A stretch of DNA of 64,000 bases from Siphlonurus alternatus (GCA_949825025.1 OX463781.1:24381047-24445046); one strand, 5' to 3'. Positions 45,793 to 59,046 are shown, counted from the stretch's first letter. Notes: generated from the sequence alone by a model not told the origin. A program made the numbers and translations.

Positions 45793-46956
45793 AAAAAAAA
45801 GTGAAATGTTTCTTACTGAATATTTATTTTTTATAACAAATAAAACAGTATCTTATACAAAACATATTTAAAATCTCCGTTGAATGATTTTTAACTTTGT
45901 GCAATGTCAAAACTTTGTGCTATAATTTTAACCAGATACAACTTTGAATGTTTTTGTTTTATCCTTTATAAAAATATAACAAATCCCCTAACTTGAAGAG
46001 CAAGCAGAGGTGGGATGTTATGTGACGTCTCTTTGACATAGAGACACCACGTGTCTCGTTGTTTGAAGTTCGACATAGCTCTTGCTTTAGCTTCACAAGC
46101 TATAAATAAAAAATACACAAAACTTTTTTTTATCCATCGTGCATGCATACTTTATACTACACTGACAGAAAAATTTATAAATTATTGTAGTTTGCAATAT
46201 AATTAGATGTATTGTTTTTGGGGTAAAAGAGTTTTATATTGGAAACCAGAACTGCTGTATTAAAGTAAAATGCAGCGCAACTCTTAATCACCACATCGAA
46301 GTATATTGTACAACATAGCTACAATTTAAAAATTCTATAACTGAACTATGTTGTACTATATAGCAACTGTTTCTCAAAACTTACAGCTTAGCTATATGCT
46401 ACAATATAGCTACTATTTAAATTTAATTTATATATTTATAATTTTATATAGTTGGTTATTTGATTTAATATAACTATTATATAATTGTAATAATATTATT
46501 ATTTTCTTTCTATACTTAAATTGTTACTAAAATTTTTGTAATTCATTTTAAAATCAGATATAAAATCATATAAATAAAAATTATTTATTGTTCTTTAACT
46601 TAGATAGATATAGATTAAATAAATTAAACAAAGCAGTATGAACAGGTACAAAGCTTAATGCAATTCTAAATTTAACTCAGCCTAAAATATGATCGTATAA
46701 GCAATGCATGATTGACATTGCCTGAATAACTTGCTAAAAAAAAGGTAAATGTTAAAGAAATAAACACATCTTATTTCAATACTATATATAACTGGGAGTT
46801 TAATTAATATAACACACATTACAATTAATTATTAATTGATACATAAAATGCACGTTCAAGAAAAAAAGTAATACTATAAAGATTCTGGTTGTATACGTAG
46901 CTTTTTGTATGGTAAATATTTCCAAAAAGACTTAATTTTTATATATTTATCTTATA

Positions 46957-47287
46957 ATGAGATATTAGATCATATTAGAATGTAAAAATTTTAGTGGCTT
47001 AATCGAAAGAAGGGGTAAAAAAATGGTACTGTGAATTTTTTTCAGATTTTTCTGAGACCGGGAACTATTTTTAAAAAATTATTGAAAGTCTATTTTGATG
47101 ACGTCACGGGCGACTCTCCTTAAGGAAAAGGATAGGGCAGTGCCGCCCGTGACGTCATAAAATAGACTTTCAATAATTTTTTAAAAATAGTTCCCGGTCT
47201 CAGAAAAATCTGAAAAAATTCACAGTACCATATTTTTACCCCTTCTTTCGATTAAGCCACTAAAATTTTCACATTCTAATATCTCAT
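46957..47287. mobile_element. Family F palindromic MITE nested in TIR element 2
   Basis: Same inner core as the other copies (GGAACTATTTTTAAAAAAT block, GATGACGTCACGGG, centre CTCCTTAAGGAAAAGGATAGG-like). The outer arms are unrelated to those of the other copies: they read AAAATTTTAGTGGCTTAATC then GAAAGAAGGGGTAAAAA on one side and the inverse on the other. Its position dates it after insertion of the host element. Confidence 0.88.
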
Positions 47288-47737
47288 AGTTATTATATAA
47301 ACAAATCAGGAAAAAAACATAGTGGCATAACTTTCAAATTGCGTTAAAATAAAGACAATTTCTTTTTCAATAAAAATATATTACATTAGTGCCACATGCA
47401 TGCAGTTTTATTTCTGTTTTTTATGAAAAAGTATAGGATTATTTTTTTTAATTGTTTTACAAATATAACAGAAATCGACCAATATATTATTATATAACCA
47501 TTACCATGCTGTAAAATTTAACAACAAATGAGAAATAACAATGATATCACAATTGAAAGTAAATGAACATGCCCACTAAATATTACAAGAATAATGCTTT
47601 AATTTAATATACCAGCTGACAAATTTGAATAAAAATATTTTTAACACCAAAATCGACGGAAAATGTCATTCTATGTGCGTTGTTTTAATCTATAATAGGG
47701 CCGTATTCCTAGAAGGAGTTTTTATTAATGCATTCAT

Positions 47738-48013
47738 TTGATTTCATGTGAAAATATCCAACAAAATTTTACAACACTTTTCTATTTTCTCACGAGCATG
47801 CATGCAGTAAAGGAAGAAAAATCAAGGGGCACGCGAGGATTGTGGATCACTAGTACCGAGATTGATGTTGGTGTGTTTCCATCAAATCTTCAAGTTCATT
47901 GCAGTTCTTCATTGCAGCTCAATGCAGCTAGGTGCAAGGTCATTGCAGTTCAGAATATCAAATTGCATCTGCGAGAAGTGCGAGAATCTGCGACAAATGC
48001 ACAAAAAATATAA
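47738..48013 (+). pseudogene. Exon-like region inside TIR element 2
   Basis: GC-richer than its surroundings, open for 91 codons in one frame and partly in two others. It contains EEKSRGTRGLWITSTEIDVG, and around 47897-47955 the DNA repeats a CATTGCAGTTC-like unit about four times. Several TTGCAG acceptor-like sites make a spliced reading possible. No domain recognised. It could be the remnant of the element's own gene. Confidence 0.25.
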
Positions 48014-48819
48014 TCTCTACACAGACTATTTACCTGGTTATAATAACTTTAGTAACTGATAATTACCTGTTAATTAATGTAGTCATTCTGGCTTCATTTA
48101 AACGTTTGAATGCAGTACGTAGTATGCATGTTGGAGGAAACAACTATGCGCACCTAAAAACAATAGTTTTAAATTTAATAACAATCAAATTAAACAGTTT
48201 TTTCATATATTAATAATATTAAAATACTGTATATATAAAGATTTACATACCTTTATAATTTTGATATTCGTACACTCGAAGTGATAACAGATACAGAACA
48301 ATCCAGCCCAGGTAACTAATAACGGTGTACATTTACATCATCTTCTTGTTACAAATGGCGTACAAATGGCATTTTTTAATAAAAAATATTCATTTGTAAC
48401 ATATTTTTTATGTCGTCTAATACAAGAACTGTAGTGTCTCAACAATTCAGGTATATTGTACAGCATAACTCTCTATATAAGTCTTGAAGCGGCACTATTT
48501 AGAGTTATAGTTACGATTTTTAACATCTAGCTATATTGTGGTATATAGCTGTTATAGTAAATACAAAAGAGGCTAATGTGTTGATTTATAAGAATTGTAA
48601 ATTATTTTAAAAACTTAGTTATGTTGTACTATATACTTACTAACTACATAGTTCATAAAATTATTTTATACAGCTAGCTATGTTACTAGCTACATTTAAT
48701 TGTGTTTTATTACATTATATCTGTATTACAGTGTATAATCATGAAATATAAAGTAAAAATTTTACTTCAATATAGCAAAATGTATTGAAATCTTACATTT
48801 ATTTCTGTCAGTGTACGTT

Positions 48820-51339
48820 GTGAAAAATTTATTAAATATATTTTTTTTTAATTACGCTGTATTTTAAAACACCTTATCTCTTTGTATATGTACGTTAGAC
48901 TTAATAATGTTCAATTTCATAAAATTTATAAACTATTCTTTACCAGTATATATATTTTATACTCGATACCATACTAGAACACTGAAAAATAAGAAATGTG
49001 TGTTAGATATAAGCCCATATATTATATGAGTTATTATTACATTTTTTTTTCCTTTTTACTTTATTAAATAAAAATTTAGTACATCATGCCAAAAGTGACA
49101 TTATCATGTAAGAGCATTAAATTAAAAACTTTTTTTTTTTTTTTTTAAATGTTATTAATCTATATTAATAATACAGTATAACACATATATAATTTTAATT
49201 TATGCATGTGCATCATCCTGTTTTTGTATACATTTTAAATATTTTATAAATAATATCTTAAGCCTTTTAAGTATGATCTGACCTCTAAAACTCATAGTAT
49301 ATAAATTAGGTTTGTAGGTCACGAATGAAATAACCACCAAGACACCTTGAAGTAAAGTGCAAGGCGGTCAAATATATAAAAATGTAAGGTATCCCTTCAG
49401 CGATCGGTATAATATATTTTCTATACTAAACTTTTATTAATATAAAAAACATTTTATACAGTAACAAACGTAGCACGTGCACAGGTACCGCGCAAAAACA
49501 ATTTTATTCATTGATCTATTTTCTGAGCGCTGTAATGTTGTATTTCTTTTTATGTAATATTTATGTATACGTATATATTGGTGAAACAACATCTTATAAC
49601 ACACAAGTTAAAATCTACTAACTTTTGATTCTAAAATTTAGTAATAATTTAGTATTTTTTTCAATCAATATAATTTCTAAATGCAATCAATTTAAAAGTC
49701 TGTCATAACTCAAATATTTATTATTATATATTATATTTCCTACATGTTACATATATACTATAATATTTATAACAGTTGTCAGGTGACATTATAACAGTCC
49801 TGTAATATAAAGAACAAAGCACAACAAAGTTACGAATAGTATCCCTATAATGTATGACATCTAAAATAGAATTTCAATTATTAGTAACCAAATCTGCAAA
49901 AGCATGCACGAATACTTCATGCCAGTGTTAAACTATAATAATATGCTCTGGCGCCTCTGGCATTCGATCTTTTTCATGTCTCCAACAAATAGGTTTATAA
50001 ATACCCTTTCTATTTTTTTTTTCCTTGTTAATCGATCCGTAATGTTTTAAATCTACGACGTTGATATGAACAGAATAATATATAATTATTATATACACAA
50101 AATCTTAATTGTTTTGTTTATAAAGTTTATAAAATTAATTAAATTATTCATACGTTTTATGATATAAATGAGTAAATTTATCTATATAGGTTGTACAATA
50201 AGTAGGGCGCAAACAAATCATTACATTCGCACGCACCACGCAATTTGGGTCACACCCCCTTCGAGTTCATTTTGGTACACAGTTACGAGCGAGATGGGGG
50301 AGAACGAAAAGGTCACGAACGTGCATGCAGCCAAATAATCAGACCAATTCTTCTGAAGACTTGCTGTCAATGATTTATTGACTTCAAGTTGAGCTTGAGT
50401 GAATTCTCGTTTCATTTGTCAAGCTATATATAGGAACGTTTTACTCACAACTTTTATAACATGCAGCATTGCATACAGCGGTTTATATTTTCTGACTGTC
50501 TAAATATTAAAGTTATCATGCTTTTATATTACGTTCTTTATGTTTATTATGTTTTTGCTTGTATAGGACATATTATAATAGGACTAGATGTATTGTGTAC
50601 GTATATACCTTTTCGTACATAAATGCATTTTTAAAGGGTTCTTTATATTGTCAGCATGATTAATACTGTATTTTATATATTAGATTTGTTCAATTTTTCA
50701 AACTGACATTTAATGCATTATGAAATAATACAAACTATCAAATATCGGACTGTTTACTCGTTGTTAATATGTACACTCGTCGCCTTGGAAAATTCTCATT
50801 TGCAGCCTTATTTTAATCACCGTGCCGACCTGCTATACTTACGACGGGTTATGGTGATAACACAAGGCTGTCAACGGTAATTTTCCGAAGCGACGATTGT
50901 ATATATATATAAGCAAGACAAGTACAGAAAAATCATGCAAAATGTTTAAAATTTCAATGTAAAAATATGAAAAATATGCAACTTAAAAAAATATATACTG
51001 ACGAGTTAAATCAGTAATAAAACATAGAGTAAAATATTTCATTACAAGTATATATAAAGGTATAATAGCTGAAACTAAAGTAATTTTTAAATTTTAATTA
51101 AAGAAAATAATACAAATTTTATAATATAATGACGATATCAACTATGCGAGCAGAACCATCGTATACATCCTATATAATTACATACATACATGTACATAAT
51201 TATACATGCGTATAATTATTTTCAATAATAATCATAACATTTTTAGAATACAACATGAATGAGAGATGAAAAAATACACAGTATAAATAAACATCCCATG
51301 AAATATGGTTATTCGATCTGCGGTGGTGAGTAATTTATC

Positions 51340-51340
<1 letters not shown>
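48820..51340. other. AT-rich sequence, nothing recognised
   Basis: No gene, RNA gene or repeat-family copy recognised. The minus-strand frame at 50221-50415 has no family signature. Confidence 0.45.

Positions 51341-51421
<81 letters not shown>
51341..51421. repeat. (TA)n microsatellite
   Basis: About 40 uninterrupted units. Confidence 0.98.
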
Positions 51422-51422
<1 letters not shown>

Positions 51423-51429
51423 GATACAT

Positions 51430-53035
51430 GATGTCATATTGCATTCATCCGCAACATCATCAACATGAGGCCACTGACAGAATGATTTTCTTTTCATTCA
51501 GAATTGCATGTTATATTCTTACCGTTACTTTATTACTTATTACTATAAAATATATATATTTTGACCTATGATACTTAAAATTTATAACCATGGCATGTAT
51601 GTAAAACAAACACAATAAAAAAGAAATTAAAAAGGGTGCTATAAAGAAATATGAAGTAATAAAAGAGTTGTCAATTAAAAATATAAAATATATTTTGCTT
51701 TCATTATTATTTATATTATATAATTTGAAAGATAATACCTTATAATTACTTAAGTAATTAACACCTGATGTAATCTATATGTATTAAAGATAATAAATAA
51801 ATACGTCAATTTATTAGTAACAAAATTAAGCAATAAAGGGAAATATTTTATAAGAAATTTAAAATTCGATATCTTGCAAAACAAATAAAAAATATTATCA
51901 GTTATCACCTTAAAAAATATTTTATATAGTGATAAAAACTGTTTTTCTTCTGATAAAGTAAAAGATTATTTTAAATTATTTATATGTAAGACTAAAGTTC
52001 TATATTTATATGGAGTATCTTGCGTAAATTAAAAAAAAATACCTACATCTAACATAATAATATATTATTATATTATTTATAACCGCGGTCACTAAAAAAA
52101 TAACGTGTGGTGTAATATAAAAATTGACCCGGATAATATAAAATCTAATAATGTAAGTGGTAAAGTGAAGTGTACTACTAATAGTATTATACTAATAATC
52201 CAATAATATAACTATAACAACGTAAGTTCATTAATAATGGATAATTAATACTTAAATATAATGTCAGTGAAATATAATATATACAGATCAAGTTTCACAT
52301 TTTAATAATTTTCTACTCCTTAAATTTCATGCAGTGCATTAAAGTGATATTATTTGACGACATAAATTTAATTTCTATACACCTGCGTTAAAAATAGATC
52401 ATATTATATAATAATTTACAAAATATATCGAATGTTTACATTGCATGCATCATGTAAGAGTTGAAAGAAAGCTGAAACGATTTGAAACCCACGTACGATG
52501 AGTTATAAAAAATTCCAAATTGTAAAATAAAAGTGCATGATACTATTATATTATATATTATAAGTGTATGATATGTATATTTAATTATATGAAACTATTT
52601 GCAATTTAAATGCCTCTCCAATTCAAATTTATTTTCTCAAATGAAAAAACCAAAAACAAATATTCATAATCTTTTAATATTATGAATTTTTTATAAACAA
52701 AAACTTAAATTTTGCAAATAAAACGATAAGGTACAAAAACAGATCACTTCTCATGACTCATGAGTAATATACAATCAAAATATAATTGTACAATTGAAGT
52801 GACATATTATATATCTAGAGTTGAAATGCAAAAGAAACACAAATAAGTATTATTTACCTTTATAAGTTCTCCATGCGGTGGGTGAATAATTTGCCATCTC
52901 ACATTTGAAGATTTCTTATCACCTGAACGTACACAAACACAAGCTGTGTATGGAATCATACTATATTATTTAATATTTGTTTATAATATTTTTAGTACTA
53001 ACTCTTTGCATGTAGCATGGTATACTAAAGAACTA
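51430..53035. other. AT-rich sequence, nothing recognised
   Basis: Very AT-rich and without recognisable features. Confidence 0.45.
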
Positions 53036-53039
53036 AAGA

Positions 53040-53395
53040 AGTTGCTGCTTCTGGTGCCGGGTTTGTTGAGTGACTAGCTGACACGTTGTGTTTAGAAGGG
53101 TGGGGGAAGTGGATCACAGTGTGGTTGGCTGGCATGCGCCGCCGCCGTCAGAGATATAAAGCACCACCAGCAGTACCACTACTACCACCACCCTATAGTA
53201 TAGTTATACCTTCCAGCCAGCAGCAAGCTCCCTATACTATACTCCTTTTTTTACTCCTCCCTTTGCTACTGGTAACTTTGTATAATATACTACTACACTT
53301 TTGCTCTGTTGCCTCGGCTCACCACCAGAATATTGCTACGTTGCTTAACTCTTGTTTTTGCTCAGACTGTCCTCTTTCTCTCTAACCAATCAATA
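53040..53395. promoter_or_regulatory. GC-richer island, possible first exon or promoter
   Basis: GC-rich patch with GCGCCGCCGCCGTCAGAG followed by ATATAAAG and CACCACCAG runs. The plus frame 53086-53385 gives a Pro/Leu-rich peptide without a domain. No donor ends it. It lies directly upstream of SINE copy B. Confidence 0.25.
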
Positions 53396-53516
53396 GTAAA
53401 ACTAGTGAACCTACAACGTAACATGACACCTTTTATATTTTAACTCTTTACTTGTTTGTCGATAAGGTGTAACCATCACAACGTAAACAATACAAAAGGT
53501 GCGATACTAGCGCCGC

Positions 53517-53890
53517 CAAGGATACACCCCTAAGAGCTTACAGCTCGCGGCGGGGTACTGGGTAGGGATAAGGTAGGGAACGGATAGTGGCCACGGCCTG
53601 CATGCTTACGCGTCCCAGCATTCGCTGAGGTGAGACTGAGGGAACCGTGGAAAACCTCAGTCAGGACGGACACCTCTACTTTTTCTCAGTGAACCAAAGC
53701 AATGTCCAAAGCCTGGGGAACCACACACAAGTGCATCACTGCACTGGGTGGAAAGCGAGATGAATTTACCCCAGGGAGGGAGCAGCGTATTTTTTACTTG
53801 AAACGGTCACCCATCCAAGTACTAACCACGCTCGACGTAGCCTGACTTCGGTGATCTAACGAGAACCGGTCAATGCACTGCGCCACGCAA
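53517..53890 (-). mobile_element. 5S rRNA-derived SINE, copy B
   Basis: Inverse of copy A over essentially the whole length. The 5S-like head is at the high-coordinate end (C-box as CGGTCACCCATCCAAG near 53807, and CGGTGATCTAAC). The body is at the low end (CAAGGATACACCCC at 53517). There are relatively few differences from copy A. It lacks a clear A tail, ending next to CGCCGCC. Confidence 0.88.
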
Positions 53891-53959
53891 CTGTACGCAT
53901 TATGCATGGTTAGTGCAGGATAAATTACGGCAAAATATAATGCCTGACATGATTGATAG

Positions 53960-54036
53960 TTGTATGAGCCTGTGCAGTTTGCTATACTAAACTATCATTG
54001 ATAGTTTAGTATAGCAAACTGCACAGGCTCATACAA
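53960..54036. repeat. Near-perfect 77-bp palindrome
   Basis: Two 38-bp arms, apparently perfect inverses, around a single unpaired T at 53998. The left arm starts TTGTATGAGCCTGTGCAG and the right arm ends CTGCACAGGCTCATACAA. It does not belong to family F. It lies 70 bp from the head of SINE copy B. Confidence 0.93.
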
Positions 54037-54216
54037 TTAATTAAAAAGCAAGCAGATCAATTTGTGATCGGGCCATTTTGTTGCACTATAATAATGATCG
54101 AATTTTTCATTTTCCACTTATATTTAAAAATTCGGTCTTCTTTATAGGGACTTAAGATTTTTATATTTTTTTTTCGATGCATTTGTATCGAAAAAATGTG
54201 ATATTTCACATCATAT

Positions 54217-54549
54217 AATGGACAACATACATGAAAAAATTTTATTGCAGAAATAAATAGAGGGTACCAAATTATGCTACTCTGAATTTTTTCAGATTTT
54301 TTTGAAACCCGGAACTATTTTTAAATAATTATTGAAAGTCCTGTGATTTCAGTTGGCACCCCTGCAGCCTTAATAAAAAGGATAAAGACTGGACGCCTAT
54401 TGACGCCTCCAGGGGACGTGGCCGCACTTTCAATAATTATTTAAAAATAGTTCTGGGTCTCAAAAAAAATCTGAAAGAATTCAGAGTAACATAATTTGGT
54501 ACCCTCTATTCATTGCTGCAATAAAAAATTTTCATGTATGTTGTCCATT
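54217..54549. mobile_element. Family F palindromic MITE, variant outer arms
   Basis: 333 bp. Outer TIR AATGGACAACATACATGAAA, different from the AATGGAGTATC type. It then has the shared TTTTATTGCAGAAAT block and shared inner core. The centre differs as well: TGACGTCA is missing and GACGCC phrases are present, so the core has diverged. Confidence 0.88.
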
Positions 54550-54848
54550 ATTATATTATATAAATATAATTTAACTACTCGTACCAGCATATGATATAGT
54601 GTTACAAACTATAATTCAGCTCGTTAGTAACAAACTAGCTGAATTAACTGAATGAAATTTGATATTAATGTTGCATGATAAGAATTGAAAAAATAAAGTG
54701 GGTGTTACGCACCATAGGAGACATGGTGGGTCGACCTTCTTCCTGCAGTACATTAAAAAATCCTCCTAGCTCTGCAATGGTGACCAACAACTATAATTCA
54801 TTATTTCTTTTAACTGGTATTAAATTCATATTTATTAATTACTAATAC

Positions 54849-55171
54849 AATGGAGTATTGTCCTCAATTTTTTTTATTGCAGAAATGGATAGAGGGTGCA
54901 AAGTTATGCTACCCTGATTTTTTTCAGATTTTTTTTTACACCTGGAACTATTTTTAAAAAATTATTGAAAGTCCTTTTTGTGACGTCACGCGGCGGCAAG
55001 TCCTATCTTTTTCTTAAGGAGCGGCGTCTCGTGACGTCACGAAAAGGACTTTCAATAATTTTTTAAAAATAGTTCCCGGGCTCTAAAAAATCTGAAAAAA
55101 ATCAGGGTAGCATAACTTTGCACCCTCTATTCATTTCTGCAATAAAAAAAAATTGAGGACAATACTCTATT
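54849..55171. mobile_element. Family F palindromic MITE, opposite orientation
   Basis: 323 bp. Outer TIR AATGGAGTATTGTCCTCAA and inverse. Both arms carry GTGACGTCACG. The asymmetric centre reads CCTATCTTTTTCTTAAGGAG, the inverse of the other copies, so this copy is inserted in the opposite direction. Confidence 0.9.
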
Positions 55172-55685
55172 CAGATTTTTTAGACATTAAGATTATTTAT
55201 TTATAAATATATTATGTGTCGATGCGATTTCGCAAACTAGCTCTCATATTCGTAGTATATGATTCGTATCATTGGTCGATTATAACTATAAATAATAGTC
55301 ATTATACTTATAACTTTGATCTACATAAACCTTTTTTATTTGAAACTTGAAATTAATTAACTTCATTATATTATAAGATTATTTAAGTTCATCATCAAAA
55401 TCATGTGCAGGCTCGGACTCGAAAAATTGCTTCATGTGAGTATAAAAATTTAGCTTGAAAATATATTAAATATACTGTAATATATATGTTATATATAATA
55501 GATGCATGCATCATTGGCTGTACGAGTGCCGTATACTCATGATATAATAAATAATATTGCTCTGTTTGTGGGCGCAGCAGCAAACAGCAAGAAGTCTCTT
55601 TATCCATAACTATTGAAATATGAAGATCTGTATCTCATTGCTCCTCCAGATAATCAGGTATAAGCATATTCACGATCAATGTTTG

Positions 55686-55690
<5 letters not shown>

Positions 55691-55747
<57 letters not shown>
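55691..55747. repeat. (TA)n microsatellite
   Basis: About 28 units. Confidence 0.97.
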
Positions 55748-55751
<4 letters not shown>

Positions 55752-55815
55752 TACATGGATACTCCTATGAGCTTGAGGCTGGGTAATGAGTAGACTGCTT
55801 TCCAGCACGACGAAT

Positions 55816-55890
55816 TGTACTAACCAAGCTCAACACGTAACTTGACTTCGATGGTCTAAGGATAACCGGTCAAGCAATAAGCCACGCGAT
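55816..55890 (-). mobile_element. 5S-type SINE head fragment, copy C
   Basis: Aligns in inverse with the 5S-like head of copies A and B (GTACTAACCAAGCTCAACAC; ACTTGACTTCGATGGTCTAA; ACCGGTCAAGC). It diverges beyond the head: the neighbouring 55770-55815 does not match the SINE body. It is a truncated copy or a related SINE family. Confidence 0.65.
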
Positions 55891-55899
55891 TTTGACACA

Positions 55900-57520
55900 T
55901 ATTTTATTATTCTAGAGCTCAATTTAATATTCACATGAGAGTATTTTTATTTTTTATCAATCTTCTATCCCTTCTTCCACCATGCGTTGACTTGTGTTTG
56001 CTCATTATACAAATTACATTACAAATTTCAGGATTTTTTTTCATTCTTTTAAATATAAGGTGAAGCTAACTTCAGTGTATTTTATTATTTTTTATTACTA
56101 AATGCTACATTCCCAAGCTTAATTTTCCTTTTGACGCCTGCTATTCGAGGTCGCCTAAGCAGCTATAATGGTGTTGGTCAAATCTTGTAATTCTTCCCCA
56201 TTATATTAACTCTATATATATGTTCTTTTCACAACCCAGCCCATCTTAATCAGCTGTTTCCAGAATATAAATAACTGTATATATATAGTGCAACCTTAAC
56301 TATTACTGATTGGGGTAGCCACTTTCAATTTTTCTTGAGAGAGAATTAGATAATTGATATCACTGTTTATACTATTTAGAATATAAAATAATAACTGGGT
56401 AGCAACTACTGCAAATTTCAGGTTCAATTAATGGGCTTACTTTTTATTAGTTTTTTTAAAGGAATAAAAACAAATATAAAAAAAAACATTAAAATGCATT
56501 TTATTGAAATTTGCAATTAAATAATTGTAATTTGCAACAATATAATTGTGATGCACGTAGTTTCAACTATAATGTATTTTAATTTTGCAAAAATCCAATG
56601 TCTTATGAAAAGTATAAACAGTTCTATACTAAATGAATAAAGCATTGTAATTTGTCCATTTTTTTAAGATAATTAAATAACAATAAAGAATCAGTCATCC
56701 ATTGTGAAAGTGACGTTTTATTTCCTGCTTTATATAATATCTAAAAAAATAGTCATTCAGCTACAATGAAACTCTCATGTCATCTTATTATAAAGGGAAA
56801 AATATTATTTTTTATTTTTGCTTTCGATGAAGTGCGATTTCCTAACCCTTATATAATATATATATATATATAATATATATATACTATATACATACAAGCA
56901 CAACAATATTGAGTAGAAGACTCACGTGCTTATTCACGTGACAGAAGCCGTGTGTATGCACGTGGCAAGTGGCATCGACGAGTCTAAAAACTTTATCTGA
57001 CGTCACGTAGAAATGAAATATTATATGTATGGATATTCATTATAGTATAGGCTATGGAAAATATTATATTTTAATGAGTTGTAAAATTATTATCACTATA
57101 TTTAATTCAGCATGCAACGTCTCACAAAGATTTTATTACTACTATCACGAGTAATTTTGCATTTTAAGTTTGTAAACAATACATAATGATATTAATTATA
57201 TATTATAATTAATGTTATTTGATTTCAAAGAATAATAATTATAGATAGCTTTTTTAAGGCCATACGGCTCTAACACCAGATTTTTTTATATCTTTTGTCC
57301 AAACAAGCATAATAATAATAATTGTTTATTCATGCAGTTTATTGGATTAAATATATTACATGTTTAGGGAGGGGACAAAAAAAAATAACCCAATTGGTGT
57401 CTGAAAAAGGCAAGTGCCCATACACAAAGTAAACAACCACCAAAATTAATTAACCAATTAATTAAATACTGAATGACTACGTTTCTTTTCGGTCCACTTA
57501 AATAAAAGGGTATATAGAGC
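55900..57520. other. AT-rich sequence, nothing recognised
   Basis: Contains E-box/CACGTG-like sites near 56922-56965 (three CACGTG within 45 bp) and a TGACGTCAC at about 57000. No gene recognised. Confidence 0.4.
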
Positions 57521-57525
57521 TTTGA

Positions 57526-57673
57526 AGCAGAGAGGGTCAAAAAATTTAAAAAAGTTCCCAACTCGGAAAAATCTGAACGAAATCAGAGCGGAAGAGTGTC
57601 ATAACTTTTTAATATTTTTATGCTCTATATTCATTTATAAAATGCAATAAAAAATTTTGGGACGATTATTCAA
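57526..57673. mobile_element. Family F MITE, degraded right half
   Basis: Shows the right-arm order of family F (AGTTCCCAACTCGGAAAAATCTGA, partly; then CAGAG..., CATAACTTT, CTCTATATTCATTT and GCAATAAAAAATTTT). The left arm is missing or unrecognisable. Confidence 0.5.
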
Positions 57674-58089
57674 AAAGTATCGAGTCAAAAGACAAATTTT
57701 AAAAATAACCTCAATGGTGTATAAATTTATGTAAATATTTACATTATTTCTGTTTTGGTTCCTGATTTTTTTCACTCTCTGTTATGAATATATTTACAAC
57801 ATACAACATGAGGTGTTACGTGTCATCAAAATATGTCTTGTTCATTGTGTTGTCAAAATATTATTACGTATATTTGTTGTAGACAACAAAAGAACAAATC
57901 ATAAATGAGCTTTTAAATAATACATAAAGATTATGATTTTTACATTTCTTATAAATTACTTCACTTGAGATAATCAACTACAGATTTTTTTAATTAATTA
58001 ATCATTATCATAACTTTTATGTCTTTTATAATTTATCATGGTCAAGTAATGGTGACTAAATAATAATAATTGAAATTAACATATACAAT

Positions 58090-58330
58090 AAGTGTTGTTG
58101 ATACGTCAAGGCTCAGTAACTCAGTATTGACTGGCGGCCGGCAGGTCCTATTGTGACACGGCCGCCGGTGAATGAACCTATATGAATGCCTGGCGGCCAG
58201 CGCTTTCTCCGAGAATGGCGCGTGACGTTTGACCCCGATCCTCGTGGCACACCGGCCGGCGTCACATCGTGCGGAGTGTCGCGCTCGCTTTAATTGCGAC
58301 ATCACCCATCCGCCCACCAGCAGCACAACT
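58090..58330. promoter_or_regulatory. GC-rich island
   Basis: CpG-rich (GGCGGCCGGCAGGTCC; CACCGGCCGGCGTCACATCG). A minus-strand frame at 58042-58386 crosses it without a domain. It could be a promoter or a GC-rich repeat fragment. Confidence 0.25.
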
Positions 58331-58487
58331 CTAGCATAATAATGTGGCGTAACAATGAGACACAAATGCATTCCATGAGCTGGCATTATACTGAAATTTT
58401 GTTTTGCAAAATTACGTCAACAAGCATCGAGTGCAAATTATTCCAAGTAAAATAAAATTGATTCACAATTTTTATGCATCACGTAGT

Positions 58488-58490
<3 letters not shown>

Positions 58491-58520
<30 letters not shown>
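58491..58520. repeat. Poly(A) tract, 30 bp
   Basis: Uninterrupted A run, origin unknown. Confidence 0.95.
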
Positions 58521-58521
<1 letters not shown>

Positions 58522-58529
58522 AGCTTCTT

Positions 58530-59046
58530 TGTTTAATTTACAAATAATAATCATAATTTACATAACGTAACCGTACTATAATGAATAAGTGAATTAACCC
58601 AATTATATTTGTTATGACAGTCTCCTTATATTGAATTAAAATAATACTGACTACTGTATATATTATAACATTTCATTCGTGTTAAGTGTTACAATTTTGA
58701 CGCACTGATGATTAACTTTATAGTTTATACTATAGAATGCAACGTGCTTCATATTATATGCCATGAAAGGGCTGGTATATAAAAAACAAATTGTCATTTA
58801 TCGATAATCTGCATAGCGCATGTTAACGATAATAATTACATCGTAGCTCGAAATACAAGTACCTGCACAACGAAGTTACAATATACAATTCTCACACAAA
58901 CAATAAATATAACGCAGTAGGCCAACTATAGCATTTTAAGGTCTTTAAAATTTCATTAAAATCTCTTTTTGCAGGACATTTACATTCTGAGGAGTTGACA
59001 TAGAATCTTATTACTATAATAATTAATAATATGGTACGATTTTGCA

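Larger units (their letters stand above)
46160..48813. mobile_element. CACTG-ended TIR element 2 (CACTA/EnSpm-like), with nested MITE
   Basis: Ends CACTGACAGAAA and its inverse at 48802-48813. TA flanks both sides (46158-46159 and 48814-48815). Both subterminal regions (about 46290-46410 and 48450-48710) repeat phrases such as TATATTGTACAACATAGCT, AGCTATATTG and GTTGTACTATATAGC in both orientations. The middle is AT-rich, contains a nested family F MITE (46957-47287), and a GC-richer exon-like stretch at 47800-48000. No transposase is recognised. It shares architecture but not internal sequence with element 1, so the two are different families. Confidence 0.65.

Noticed and set aside
58042..58386. 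Minus-strand 114-codon frame as a gene
   Set aside because: Arg/His/Cys-rich composition produced by GC-rich DNA, with no recognisable domain, promoter or splice signals.
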